Assembly: GCA_933228895.1 (NCBI GenBank)
Contig: OW121855.1
Coordinates: 31,448,698-31,512,697, forward strand
DNA from: Platycnemis pennipes
Taxonomy: Eukaryota; Arthropoda; Insecta; Odonata; Platycnemididae
Direction: 5' to 3'
DNA: 64,000 bases
Each line of letters opens with the position of its first letter. Position 1 is the stretch's first letter. This document shows positions 12,661 through 24,300 of this stretch, piece after piece. The notes under the pieces were generated by a model. The model had not been told where the DNA came from and ran no database searches. It saw only the letters and a program-made list of their open reading frames with translations. The translations under genes and the position numbers were made by a program.

Positions 12661-13793
12661 AATGAGGTATGCATACATCAGAATGAAAAGCCGTAAGTTC
12701 GTAATTCCACAACTTTTACTCAGAAACGAGTTTCGACGACAACGCCATATTGATAAAATGTCATCAGGGATAAAATGGAAAGGAGATATTTTGCTGGTTT
12801 TTGGAGTATTTAAGTAGAAGGGTTTATTTTTCGCACGGGATTCCGCACAAAAGTTCACCTGACGTTGGACGTAAAAACCACTTGAATTCTCTCTGAATGA
12901 AATCTGTGGAATTGCACAGATACAGTTATTCATTCTAACATGAATTGAATCCGTTAAGTAATGCCTGCAACCAACAAGTATATTCACTGCGATTAAACTG
13001 CATTAAATAAACCTTCAAATATATACACTGTGACCAAACTGCACATACATGGTGTGCATTACTGGAAAATGCAATATCTGCGGTAGTTTTAACTATGCTC
13101 TACCCATAAATCTCCAAGAATTTTTAAGTTACGGAACGGAAAACTCGTTGAATCAACTCTTTAGTAATTGACAACCTTATTGTGACCGCGATGGGACCCG
13201 TTTCACCAAAAGAGGCCGAGGGCCTCCTCTCCTCCCCATCCATCCTAACGACCCCAGATTATCCCCTAAGTGGGTATTTAGCCTCGCAATTTACTTCACC
13301 CCCCGTTTCGCCAGACTCACACCTCGTCATCACCTGAGATGCACTCATACGTGGAAGCCCCACGCCGAACCACTATTCCCCCATTTGAAAGTTACACCTA
13401 ACTTGATAAGGCGAGCCTTAAAAATCAACAGGGATTCGTTAACTTTAGGCAATACCCCAGGTGTCAACATTAATCAACTTGAAATGAATGGGATGCCATT
13501 GGAACCGATATTGTTCGCGATTTCCCTCCGAAATATCTTGGTACCTTAACCCTTTCGCTGCGAGTGATGATAATGCCTCGTCATGAGAGCCTATTGCTGG
13601 TATTTGCAAGTAGAGTATGTCTCGTCTTGATTTTCATTTGAGTTTTTGTCTTCACTTATTTCATTCTAACTGTTCCGCGTGGGAAAATGCAGAGAATGAT
13701 AAAACACTTTGATTTTATTCACTAAACGGAGTCACGGTCACTTTCAAATTTTTATTTATATATATTGCATTCAAGTGTCAGGAGTGAAAATTT
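12661..13793. other. Unassigned DNA
   Basis: No gene recognised. A minus-strand stretch from about 12770 to 12725 holds CTGATGA followed by GAAAC, reminiscent of a hammerhead core, but the part between does not form a clear helix (see rejected items). The part 13185-13400 is G+C-rich with no coding signal. Confidence 0.4.
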
Positions 13794-13795
13794 TT

Positions 13796-14060
13796 ACTTT
13801 ACATCTACATCTACATAATACCCTGCAAGTCACAAAGGTGTGTGGCAGGGTGTAATTTCCCACAAACGCACTACATATCATGCATAAAAAAGGAATAGTA
13901 TTAATTTACTAGTCAGAACTTCACTATTTAAAAATATACAAATTGCAAAGTAAACATGCAAAAACATTCTGTTAAGAGGGTTAGCTTTAAGTACTCATAC
14001 CAACATCCAGCTAACAATGCTATCCATTGCTACTCATGCTACTCATTGCTACTTTAGAGC
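13796..14060 (-). mobile_element. CR1-like LINE 3' end (copy a)
   Basis: The plus strand starts with a CATCTACATCTACATAATA repeat followed by CCCTGCAAGTCACAAAGG and GTGTGTGGCAGGG. This is the reverse complement of the 3' end of a family seen at least seven times here, whose sense-strand 3' end reads GTATTATGTAGATGTAGATG. Only 3' untranslated sequence is kept; it runs out near the repeated TGCTACTCAT about 14035-14055. Coding sequence is absent, a severe 5' truncation typical of target-primed reverse transcription. Confidence 0.78.
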
Positions 14061-16024
14061 ACCCATGAACCAGTTTTGCGTATAACACCATCGCAGGGAA
14101 ATCTTTGTCTTCTTAAGCAGGGTTGGCGTGAAGTTTTCTCACAATATTTTGAAGCAAAACGTGAGGGAGGAATAAAATAACGACAAAAAAGCAATGGCAG
14201 GAACTGAATGAATAAATTTTATCGTACCTAAGTACGAATCGAATAATCATCGGAAGGTAAAATGAAGGTAATAGAAAGTGCCAAATAATAAGCAAGTACA
14301 TACGCTTAGATTACAACACTCATGGCAATATAAGGATTAAATTGACAATATCAATACAAAAAAATTTAAATGAAAAATCGCTGGCTGTGAAAGGGAACAA
14401 ATTTTGCCATCAGGAGAGAGGAAGTGTAAGGCACAGAAGCTCTCATATATATCTACTCAGTTCTCTAGGAATGTCATAAAGTCAGCCTATACTTTGCAGA
14501 TTACGAATTTTGAATGTTAACATATATACTTCACAGAAAGCCCTGAAATTTCTCATAACATTTTTAGTTAATAGTTTAATTTATGAGTAGAGACTTGGTT
14601 GAACGATAAGCAGGGCAAAGACAGGACAAAAATGTAGCTTAATCTTATAAGTTTGCTTGGTTGTTCATTCATTTAAATTAGGACAGCCTCCTTGCATGAG
14701 TTCCAGTTTTTTTCAGTCGGGTGGATTTCGGAGCAACGTCTCAAGCCGTCGTGCATAAATTTCAGCGCTGAGACCGGTAGAAATAATTCATCACCCTTCT
14801 CCTTAAGTATCAGTATGCGGAAGCCATCACGATAATTTAGCTCCTCCATTACATCGCGTTTATTCTTAGGCAAGCATTTTCGTAGCAGTCGGTAGGCTAC
14901 GGGGGGACGCTAAGTAGCGATATTGTGTTTGCCTAATGCATTTGGTCGGTCGCTCTGAAACCTATTCCGGTACCCATCAAAAGGTTAAGAGATAAATAGG
15001 AGAGGTCTTTCCCGACCGGGAAAATGGGCGCCTACATTGACCGACATGCCGACTTTATCAACTCAGAGCTTCCAAGTCAGCTTGTCGGTTGGAAAAAAGC
15101 GAGCGCGTGAGGCGATATTTTCATAATAAAAGAAGGACGAAAAGAGCTTTCTCTCTCTCTTTCTCCCCCTACGGAGCCGGGAGGAGAAATTCCAAGCGGG
15201 CTAGGCTTGCACGCAGGGGCGATGCACTTAAAAACATTTGCGGAGAGAGAGGGGTCTAAGCAGGCACTTTCTCATCTCGGGAACACATATATATACATGT
15301 ACGTGGGTACATAAATGGCCGGGGTGGTGGATGAATGGGCCGGGTCATTTATCATTCACCTCCAACCAACAACATTACGCGCACCCATCATTCCTACCTC
15401 CTTCCAGAGACCCGTCTCTCACTCCATTACCCCATTCCTTTGACTTCACGAAATTTCTCTCTCTCTCTCACTCACAAAAACACACACGTCCGCACAACAC
15501 ACCCCCAATCCTGCCCACCAGATCATTCCTCTCAGATTTTCCCAAAACGACGCCACGGCTCGCGCTAAAAGGGTTCCCGGAGTATGGAGACGGATCGGGA
15601 GTGAGGCGGATAAGGGGCCCGGAGTAGCGGAGCTGGTCCTAGGACACGACCTGCTCCTGGCGATGTTGAAACCCTATGCCACTACCCATACGGCCATATC
15701 CTTTCCGGACGCCAAGCGATTGGCTCGCGAGATGGAAAGGGTGGGTTCGGGCTGGTTGCATTGGAAGACGTGCTAGGAAAAAAATAGTGGTTTTCCTCAA
15801 GGAACGATTGTGAGAATGGTGCAACCTACTATCTCCGCTCCAGGATTTTTCCTACTCAAAAGGATTAATAAAGAATTTTTATGCAACATAAAATGGAAAT
15901 ATATTTTAATATTAACTGATCTAATAGCTAAAATTCTGGGTGATTAAAAAACTGTAGCAATTTTCCAGTTATATTTTTAAAAAATTTACAATTACACTAC
16001 ACGTGTTTAGGCATACTAAGACAC
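14061..16024. other. Unassigned DNA with G+C-rich and CT-rich patches
   Basis: No gene recognised. Simple repeats: CT-rich about 15151-15170 and about 15460-15475, the latter followed by a CA-rich run to 15500. G+C-rich sequence spans about 15040-15130 and 15540-15760. The open frame at 15238-15627 is driven by this biased composition and shows no domain. Confidence 0.45.
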
Positions 16025-16215
16025 CTTCAGGTATACTCACTCATTCTAGAGTGTACACCTGAAGACCTGAAGGCTTAGTAAGCCGAAACAAGTGTAGCGT
16101 TACTGTAGGCTTTGAGTTTCCGGGTTTCTCTGCTGCGTTATTCAAATATTCGGAAGATAACGTTTCGTACCCACTGCAGGATACATCATCAGATCTAATG
16201 ATGTATCCTGAATAA
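16025..16215. other. Cluster of inverted repeats with two hammerhead-like cores
   Basis: Three structures sit side by side. An imperfect inverted repeat (CTTCAGGT 16025-16032 with ACCTGAAG 16057-16064) is followed on the plus strand by CTGAAG, a 5-bp hairpin GGCTT AGT AAGCC (16072-16084) and GAAAC. On the minus strand, CTGATGA (16192-16186) is followed by a 6-bp helix with one wobble (GTATCC paired with GGGTAC) and by GAAAC. A perfect 13-bp inverted repeat, CAGGATACATCAT (16177-16189) with its complement at 16198-16210, overlaps the latter. The order CUGANGA, helix, GAAA is that of a hammerhead ribozyme. The plus-strand copy lacks the A that should end CUGANGA. It is probably a remnant of a Penelope-like terminal region, but no coding piece is attached here. 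Confidence 0.45.
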
Positions 16216-16506
16216 TTGGTAGGTTTTAAAGGAAAATGAAGGAAAAAAACCATTTTGGATTGACTGGAGAGTGGCTGGCAATACACTCACTTGAACAAAT
16301 ATATCGTGTTTTGTTTTTGTGTTCTGGACTTGTTACGTTGTGTATTATTTTAACGATCCACCAAATAATTATAATATATATATTTAATAGCCGCATGGAT
16401 ACTGGTTGGGAGCGCTAAATATAGTTGCGTTGGGCAAATTATGATGAATAACAGTAGTTTAACGAGAGGAAATGAGAATTAGATGAGGACGCTTTTGATA
16501 ACGCCA

Positions 16507-17051
16507 AATGGGGTCGTTTACCAAATTCTTTTATTGTCGAATATAATAGAGTTTGTAACATAAAAAGACCCATATTTTTCCGTTTTTTGATCCGTCAATT
16601 ATTTCTCGAGTTATAAGCTGCGAAAAATTGATGTATTTAACCCTTTCGGAAAAGTGGGCGTGGTGCAACCTCCGACGTATATCGACTTCGTCCAATCACA
16701 ACTGAGCCCACGAAGCTACTTTGCCTTGACGCAAGGGGAGGGGGGGGGGGCATTGCTGACTCTGCCGAGCAGTTGCGACAACATCTGTGCGAGCACACCT
16801 TCCGAGAACCCCCCTCACTCCCTTCCCTTCCCATAAGAGCAGTCATGGACGGGAGGAAAATGTTTTTTTCATGGACGGGAGGAAAACAGTTTTTTTCGGT
16901 GGGCGTCACCATTTACTTATTTTAATTTTTGATTTATGAGTGAATGGTTGTGGTTAGAAGATTAATTTTTTCACTAAAATTCTTTTTTCGTTTCCATCTA
17001 ACAATTTCGTGCAAAAAATTGCGATTTCGGTTCCGAGTAAACGCTCCCATT
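16507..17051 (+). mobile_element. TIR element family A, copy 2
   Basis: A full-length copy (545 bp). It starts AATGGGGTCGTTTACC at 16507 and ends GAGTAAACGCTCCCATT at 17051, giving imperfect terminal inverted repeats of about 15 bp. Internal sequence collinear with the other copies includes GTCCAATCACAACTGAG, a run of G near 16740 unique to this copy, and GATTTATGAGTGAATGG. Non-coding. The open frame crossing its right end into 17497 is accidental. Confidence 0.85.
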
Positions 17052-17104
17052 CGGGTATGAATGGATTAAAAAAAAAATTACTCTTGCCAGGAAAGGGTCG
17101 AAAA

Positions 17105-17460
17105 ATATACGCACGTCGGCTCTGCCCTAGTTCAATGCGACGAGAGAAGCGCGAGGGATATTCAGGGGGGGAGAGACAAGGGGCCTTTCTCGATGGAGAA
17201 GGAGCTTTTGTTGACACGCTGGCCATGCCCAGCGCTCCGCTGAATTCGCCGTGGGGTCACGGGACCTTTGGCGGGAACAATGGAGTGTCGTCGAGGTCGG
17301 CCCGAAAGCACACGGCACCGTCTCCCAGAATTCCCGGCCGCCGCCATTCTCATCCGCGCGGCCTGCCGGGGACAAGTCGCAGCCCGAAGTGTCCGCAGCA
17401 GGTGGCGGCACCGAGCGTCTTGGAAATTCAGGGGCAAAATCTAGCGGCCGGAACTAATGT
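17105..17460. other. CpG-rich patch with promoter-like motifs
   Basis: A sharply bounded G+C/CpG-rich stretch between TIR-element copy 2 and the Penelope-like insertion. It contains TTTGGCGGGAA (17267-17277), which fits the E2F site consensus, and GCCGCCATTCT near 17340, which resembles a YY1-type site. Overlapping open frames on both strands look compositional. It could be a CpG-rich promoter with its first exon, but I see no TATA box, coding start or splice donor that settles a direction. Confidence 0.35.
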
Positions 17461-17626
17461 TTGTCCCACCTATTATATGCCATCGTTAATCTTCTGAAAT
17501 GCGAGTTCATTCCGCTCTGCTGAGACTTTCTAGCTCCACGACAAGCAACCAAAGTGAATTCATAAAAAGAACCCCTTGAATGTGAATGGGGCGCAAAGAC
17601 GAGGCAGAAATAAAGACAGAGGGAAA

Positions 17627-17639
17627 TTAAATTGACTTG
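17627..17639. repeat. Left target-site duplication of the Penelope-like insertion
   Basis: TTAAATTGACTTG, an exact direct copy of 18857-18869. The two mark the outer limits of the element between them. Confidence 0.8.
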
Positions 17640-18856
17640 AACAATGAAAAGAACTTCTATACGGCTGTAATAAATAACAAATGAAGATTAATATCCACAA
17701 AGCCGTAACCATATGGGGGCAAAGGAATAAAAGAGGGGGAAGAGGGGGAAGGAAGGAGAGTATATACAAAGTAAGGGAGCTCTCAATCACACGTAGAAAA
17801 TCAAGCACACGGAGAAACTTAAGTGGCAGTAAATGACACATTCGCACACTCACTGACATGTTACAAACAACCGTCACACACAAAATTAAGGGAATCAAGG
17901 TAAAAATAAAACGAACAGTGACTCTCACAATTACTCACTCACTCAGGTTTGTATACAAAATACAGTCACCTTCGTGAGCTCAACCACACACACAAGCTGG
18001 GTTTACGAAGATTTCTCCAACACCGAAGACCCGTCATACACGCAAGAAAAAATAATAAAAGTGGGAAATAGCAAATAACTAAAGTAAATACATAAAATTG
18101 ATAATAACTTTCAAGCAATCATTCACGTGGGTTTGCATACGATACACAGTCACCCTAGTGATTCTCATTCACACGCACACATATATGAAGGGTTCAGGGA
18201 CTTTTCCTCAATCATGCACTCGGGTTTGTACATTCAAAAAGTACAGTCACCGTCATGAATCAGATTCACGTACACAATCAGGGTTTACGAGGAAATCTAC
18301 TTCGCCAGTGACCCGTCACACTCACAGGGAAAGAAGTAAGGATGGGGAAAGGATGCCCAACGTCAAAAACTGACACCGGGTGTTTCGCCCGCCAAGCAGG
18401 CCTCGTCAGAGGAGAATGTCAATCAGGGAGAGGAACAGGAGATACGCAGAGTCAAGAGGGGAAGCTAGAGGTAGGGGGTAGTATGTTATGATTGGTTGGG
18501 TGATCAGGAGGCAGATGATAGAGGTGTGGGGGGATTAGGTGAGGGAAGGGGGAAGGCACTTGGTTAATTTGTTCACAAAGAGAAATTAAGCACGAGGAAA
18601 TTGGCCCTTGGTCGCTGTTCATAGATTTGCTGCAACTCTTCTGTATATGAATACTTTCGTATGCGTCTAACAAATGATCTGGAACGTGTTTCAAGATTTT
18701 TACTGCCACTTAAGTTTCTCCTTATGCTTCATTTTGTACGTGTGATTGAGAGCTCCCTTACTTTGTATACACTCCTTCCTTCCCCCTCTCCCCCCATTTT
18801 TTATTCCTTTACCCCCTTGTGGTTACGGATTTGTGGATATTAATCTTCATTTGTTG
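17640..18856 (-). mobile_element. 5'-truncated Penelope-like element with inverted terminal copies
   Basis: On the minus strand the order is: an inverted copy of the terminal region (18855-18699); a coding remnant (18697-18578) that reads like the end of a GIY-YIG endonuclease domain of a Penelope-like element, with HVPDHLLDAYESIHIQKSC and NSDQGPISSCLISL; an A+T-poor spacer; a hammerhead-like core (18409-18366); a region with loosely repeated GTGACTGTA and ACGGGTC units (18350-17940); and the terminal region in the opposite sense (17833-17676). The two terminal copies are clearly alike, sharing for instance GGGAGCTCTCAATCACACGT. Reverse transcriptase and most of the endonuclease are missing. 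The perfect 13-bp flanking duplication points to a fairly recent insertion. Penelope-like elements are known for terminal repeats in direct or inverted order and for hammerhead motifs in them; the assignment rests on those features plus the short coding remnant. Confidence 0.72.
18366..18409 (-). ncRNA. Hammerhead-ribozyme-like core in the Penelope-like element
   Basis: Minus strand: CTGACGA (18409-18403); a helix of GCCTGC with GCGGGC around loop TTG, containing one G-U pair and one unpaired G next to the core; GAAA (18386-18383); then a short helix ACAC/GTGT around loop CCG; then C at the expected cleavage position, between 18372 and 18371. Every invariant core base (CUGANGA, GAAA, UH) is present. 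The outer helix I is weak, only about 2 bp next to the core (TC with AG). Hammerheads in Penelope-like elements are known to have short helices, so self-cleavage, perhaps as a dimer, is plausible but unproven. Confidence 0.62.
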
Positions 18857-18869
18857 TTAAATTGACTTG
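18857..18869. repeat. Right target-site duplication of the Penelope-like insertion
   Basis: TTAAATTGACTTG, identical and in the same orientation as 17627-17639. Confidence 0.8.
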
Positions 18870-20172
18870 GTTAATAAACTTAAGCATGAAATTCTGTCAA
18901 CATCTGGACATTTAACAGAACGAAAATTAACAAGTAGTTCGTATTATTGAGTAGGGAGCAGACGCATGAGGAGTTATAATATGATTTTACAAAGCATCAA
19001 AAATATATTCAGAGTAAAGTCATGGATAGATCATTCTCTAGCTTGAAACATACAACGATGGATGGCTATGTTGGAGGAGACAAGTTTATTTTATGATGTA
19101 CCTATACAATTATAATTTCATAGGAAGGTTTCAAGACCTGAAAACAATTTAGCACTACTACCATGCCTAACCTTAAATTCTTGTTAAGAAAATTTTAATT
19201 ATTCAATTCAGTTTCGTTGAAATGATTTCTTATCCGTCCGAGTGTTAAGATGCACGGCTTATGTAAATTGTTTAACAACAGCTTAATAGAAAAACAGTAC
19301 CTAATACTTAATAAAACTTTAATTCTTTGTCTTAATGTCATTCTCCTTTCTTCAGAATTGATAGATAGGAAATAATAGAACAATGGAGGAATAATAGAAT
19401 ATTGACATCGCTACCCCCTGCGGCCCAGAGGAAATTGATACCTTTATACACAAGGCTTAGCAGACTCACGAACATTATGTATCTTTGTGACAAGTACCAT
19501 TATTGCATTGCATGGTTTATATGTTAACTGCCACCTAGGTGGTAAATCCGGATTTAACTCCTTGTTGCGTAAATCATCTTCTTCTGCAACACTCCACCCA
19601 TTCATTTTACGGATTTGCATGTTCCAGTCACTATGTCAGCAAAACTACGCAAAATTCTTCCTCAGCATATGATATATGGAGTCTGATGGCGAGGAAAACT
19701 TGAACAATGGCCATTAAACACGAAAACCCCCAGGATAAAGACCATTACATTTGGAGCAAATAATTTTGGATTCAGTCAGGACTCAATAAGCGGGAGAAAA
19801 ATATTTCATCAGAAAGAAAATTTATGGGACGAGATGCTGGTCCGAAAACTGCTCCAAAAATGGGGGTCAAGAATTCTGATCATTATTTTCATCTGATGGG
19901 TTACATGCACTGCTTATCGCGCTACCAAAAGTGGTGTTAAAAAAACAATTAAAGCTGGCAAGATACGCAAGTAAGGAAAGATATGGCTTGTACTTGGATG
20001 ATGTCCTAACAGGCCGTAGGCGCATTTATCCTCTTCCATAGAAAAACCATCCTTAAGATGAATGCATTGTTGACAAGTCGACAAGGTAATAGTATTTAAT
20101 GTAATTTTTTATGTAATAGACACCTGGTAAGTAGTGTAACCAGTGATGAACCAGGCAAGAAGCAGTCGTAAG
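18870..20172. other. Unassigned A+T-rich DNA
   Basis: I see no coding sequence, repeat arms or transposon landmarks here. Short open frames of about 60 codons are consistent with chance. Confidence 0.5.
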
Positions 20173-20862
20173 AATGGGGTCGTTTAACATAACTTTTTTT
20201 GCCGAGTCTGAGAGAGTTTGTAAAATAAAAAGACTCATTATTTTCCGTTCTTCGATCGGGCAATTAGTTCTCGAGTTATTAGTAGCACAAAACTGATTTT
20301 TTTAGCCATTTCGGCATAGTGGGCATGCAAAGGACTTGTGCGTCACCCACTTCGTCCAATCACAATTAAGACTGTGAAGCTTCTTCACCCAATCACCTTG
20401 AGGGACACACAGCTGACTCTGCCAATGGAAGGGGTTGACTTCATTGAAGGGGTTAGACTTCATGCGGATATTTCCGAAATGCATTGCATATTCGATTACA
20501 CCGTTCTTTGTGAATAATTAAAAGAACTTTAGAAAGCTTTCAGTCACGCCAAAATATATTCCAAAATATTTTGTTGTTCCTTCGTTTTAGATTATTTACA
20601 GGATGCGACAAGATCTATGCGAGCGTACTTTTCGTCCCCAACTTCACCTCCCTTCCTTTCCGTAAAAAAGTCAAGGATGTGAGTTGGATGGCGTAGACAT
20701 CCTTAACGCAGTTCGTTCGGTGGGCGTCACTTTTTGCTTATTTTAATTTTTGAATTATGAGTGAATGGCTCTGGTTAGAAGATGCTTTTCACTAAAATTA
20801 ATTTTTCGTTTCCATCTCGAGATTTCATGTACAAAATAGCGATTTCAGTAAACACCCCCATT
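20173..20862 (+). mobile_element. TIR element family A, copy 3, with internal insertion
   Basis: Starts AATGGGGTCGTTTAAC and ends GTAAACACCCCCATT. It is the most diverged copy. Compared with the others it carries about 175 extra bases (roughly 20427-20600) between CTGACTCTGCCAAT and GGATGCGACAAGATC. The insert includes a short tandem duplication around GGGGTTGACTTCATTGAA. Without the insert the element is about 516 bp, in line with the family. The CCAAT-type box survives (GTCCAATCACAATTAAG). Confidence 0.78.
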
Positions 20863-20904
20863 GCCCTAGATAGGTACTTTAACAAAATAAGAATCTCCTT
20901 TCAG

Positions 20905-21345
20905 CTGTACATACAAGCTTGGAAGACAAGTCATCCGATCCTAATTATCTGCATTACTCTTATTTATGGCCGTGAGTTATATACGATGAGTGCCGCAGCA
21001 AATCAACCAAAGGAAGCATTTTAAATGAGACTGTAACGGACGATGAGGAGAAGCGGATGGATCAACTTAGATTCAAATAAAGAAGAGAATAGGGAGAGAT
21101 GAAGATACCTATGAAAGATTTGGAAAGAAAGCACCATACAAGTTGCCATTACTTGAGACTTAATTAATAGCTCTTTAAAGTCAGGTATCATGGGAAAAGT
21201 GAGGTTTGTTAAAGGAATGCTTCGTATGAAACACATAGAGTAATTACTCAGGAATGTAAAAGAGGACATATGTAAATATGAAGAAGTTATCCGATAGGGA
21301 AACTGAGTCAAATCTAATGATTGGTGACAGGTAATGATGATCAAC
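20905..21345 (+). mobile_element. RTE-like LINE tail (copy d), decayed
   Basis: ITLIYGRELYTMSAA (about 20950-20994) corresponds to SILIYGSEALTITAT of copy a. Near 21271-21345 ATGAAGAAGTTATCCGATAG followed by a GGTAATGATGATC end matches the last codons and GATGATG-type tail of copy a. Between these, stops and frameshifts dominate. It lies directly after TIR-element copy 3, with about 40 bp between them. Confidence 0.65.
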
Positions 21346-24300
21346 GAGGTATTGAAAAAATTTTAATTCTGATTAATCACATTATTCCTCAAAAAAATAA
21401 TTGCTAATGTCACGATTCACATTAATTTTGTACACATAATGAAATAAGAAAATTTACTAATTCACAAATCATGCTGGTGTTTGTGAAGCTGTAAAAGACG
21501 GCGGATTAAATGAGGCTTATCCTCGCTCCTTGACGATCAAGTGCTTTATCTTCCAATGAATACCCACCACGAGCATTTCACACAGACATTGAAATGATAT
21601 CAAGGAGAACTAAATTTCCTTAGCTAACTAAAGCATCAGTTCGCATAATGGGCAACGTCTATTGTTCTACTGGGAGCCATGCATTCAATACGCATACACA
21701 ACCCCGACTATTGTGTTTCTCACCACAAAATTAAACACAGCACTCCTCAAAAGGCCCTTGTTCGAAGTCTGCTAATACGGGCTTTCAAAGTCTCTCCACG
21801 ATTTGATCAAATATTAACAGCTTAACGGTATGAAAACTATGTTAGTACGTAGTAGTATGTGATGAGAGGTGGTAACGATCCATGTGATTTAAACGGTGTT
21901 CACAAGCTCAACCCTCCATATATATTTACATGCTTACCAATAATGCATATTTAAACACTTAAACTGTGTATAGCACCGCTATATTTTAGCATTTAGTAAA
22001 ATTTTACCGTATTAGATAAATAAATTTATATTACAGCAATACGCATTTAAAACCATCTCAGACAAATATATTTCCATTGAAATAGCAAATAAAGAAGCCC
22101 CAGCAACATTGCAAAATCGCGGCTTCATGGCGATCCAAACTTCCACAATGAAAACCATTCACAAGTTAGATGTCATTATCTGCTACAACATTAAAGTTCA
22201 GAAATTTTCCAAATATAATGAATTATCTTTGGGAAATGGCGACCTCAAAGTACGCCCGCGACAATAGACAAGCTTAACCATTTCCACTGATTAACTGAGG
22301 AGGGAATTATACATTTTCTTTCGTGAATAAGCAAAAGAATGATTACCTTCAGCAAAGTAAAAATTAAATACATGGAATAATCCAACTCTTCTGGAACCCA
22401 AGGGTAAAATATGGAAAAAATTCAATGCCGCATACAAAGAAAGCACTTCACAGACGAGCTCTGAAGGGGGTCCATACAAATTTAATTGCTTCCATTTCAA
22501 ACAATAAAATGGAATTTTAATCTTCGTAATTAGGTTATTTAAGTGCTCTCACCTTGGGGAAATAACTCTTCATCCGCTTTTACAACAGAGTTTAAGTAAT
22601 GCGCATAAGTTTCAGATTCCGCGGTGGAGATTGCTAATGATTTTGATGCTCGATGTCTTCGGGCCACCGTGGTGCTCTCAGTGCATCAAAGAATCAGGAT
22701 CTTTGTTTAACTGCGCAGATGTGCATTCAGAGCTTCTAGGAAAGCTTAAAATGAAGGCTTTATAATGCGTTCACCGGAGTTTTTCAACCGAAAATGAAGA
22801 TGAAATGTTAAAATGAGTCCAGCGAGGAAGTTTTATTGTGTTTTGATAACCGTGCAGTGAGCTAATTTCCCTTGAGCTAACAAACGCAGTGTTCCTTTTG
22901 GTTAAATAAACATAAAAAGGGGATAACAATTTTTTTAATGGCAACAAGGAAATAAACTTAATCCATAAAAGTTTCATTACACATCCATGGTTAAAATTTC
23001 ACCCAATTCACTAATGACAAAAATGAGTAAAGAGAAACAAGTACTTTTTGTCCTAGAGGAAAGTAACCAACCTAGTTTTAAGTTGATTAAGTGATTTACT
23101 CATGAAAAACCTGGGATAAAAGTAGAAAGACTTTAATAAGAAAACAGTTTTCCCCATAAAATGGGATAAAACTAACAGTACCTACTAATTGGGTAAGTTT
23201 GGGTATACTATTTGGGTAGGTATTATATTGGACGTGTCCTTCAGGAATGAAATCAAATCTCAATGCAGAATTTTCTACAGTAACTGATGATTTTTGCATA
23301 CAGTGCAGGAGATTTACCCCAAACATACCAATCCATTCAACAGATAAAAACCCTTAAACTGGTACAAATGAACAAAAGGGAAGAACAATAGGATGACCTT
23401 TAGGAGTTTTAAGAAATTAACGAGTGAAATTACGATGCTCAAACAACAAAAAAACAGCTGAAGTGCTGAACTGCCGCCCGACGATGAATATGAAGATAAA
23501 AATATAATGAATGAATCATTACTCGATAGTCTTCCAAATTTTCGTGAAGTAGCTACAAAGAATCTACCGTACGTATTAATATTAAAATCATGCAATCCAT
23601 ACACATTCCAGTCATAGACCAGCGAATAATGCCTGCTGCATTAATTGTCTGCTTCAAGTATGCATATTAATCACCGGATTCGCTTTTGGTACGAAACCGA
23701 ATGAACACATTAATGGGATGGAGGCTTAATAAACCGCGCCCGCATATGAGTGTACTGAAGGAAAGAATGTAGATGAGGCTTTGCTTCCAGAACAGTAGCG
23801 ATAATGGCAAATAAAAGGCCCTACTAAAACATAATTATGCATTTACTACACATTTGAAATCAAGATGATCCATTACTTAATCCGTAGGCATATCTATGGT
23901 CGACATTTATTACAATAGCCCTAAATAGTAAAAGCTTCCTGATAACGGAAGACTTGAGCTTTGGGATTAATTTCTCAAAAATGTCTATCGATAATTTCAC
24001 TAGATAAATGATGAATGTCACGCATAAGTAACAGAGTAAAAGTGGATGAATACACATCTCATTCATGCCAAACAGTGTGAAATAAAGAAAGGAACTCAAT
24101 TATATTTAACAAAATTACTTTTCAAATGATATGAGATTGTAAGACAATGCCACATTACAACCATTTCACATTGATTTTGGGATTAATTGAATACATTTTA
24201 ATTTAAGCAAAACTGACGCTATTTACGCTTCTTTCTATTGATTTTAACAGATAAACGTATCTCGACATACTAGAGGAATTATTTTAATAACGCAAAATGT

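Noticed and set aside
12725..12770. Minus-strand CTGATGA ... GAAAC resembling a hammerhead
   Set aside because: The 26 nt between the boxes do not form a convincing helix II, and no flanking arms were found, so chance is likely.
15238..15627. 129-codon plus-strand frame rich in serine, proline and histidine
   Set aside because: Its composition is explained by CT- and CA-rich simple sequence; no domain.
17009..17497. 162-codon plus-strand frame
   Set aside because: Its first part is the end of TIR-element copy 2 and the rest is a CpG-rich patch with equally open frames on the other strand.
17560..17928. 122-codon hydrophobic minus-strand frame
   Set aside because: It lies mostly within the terminal region of the Penelope-like element, and its hydrophobicity comes from pyrimidine-rich sequence.
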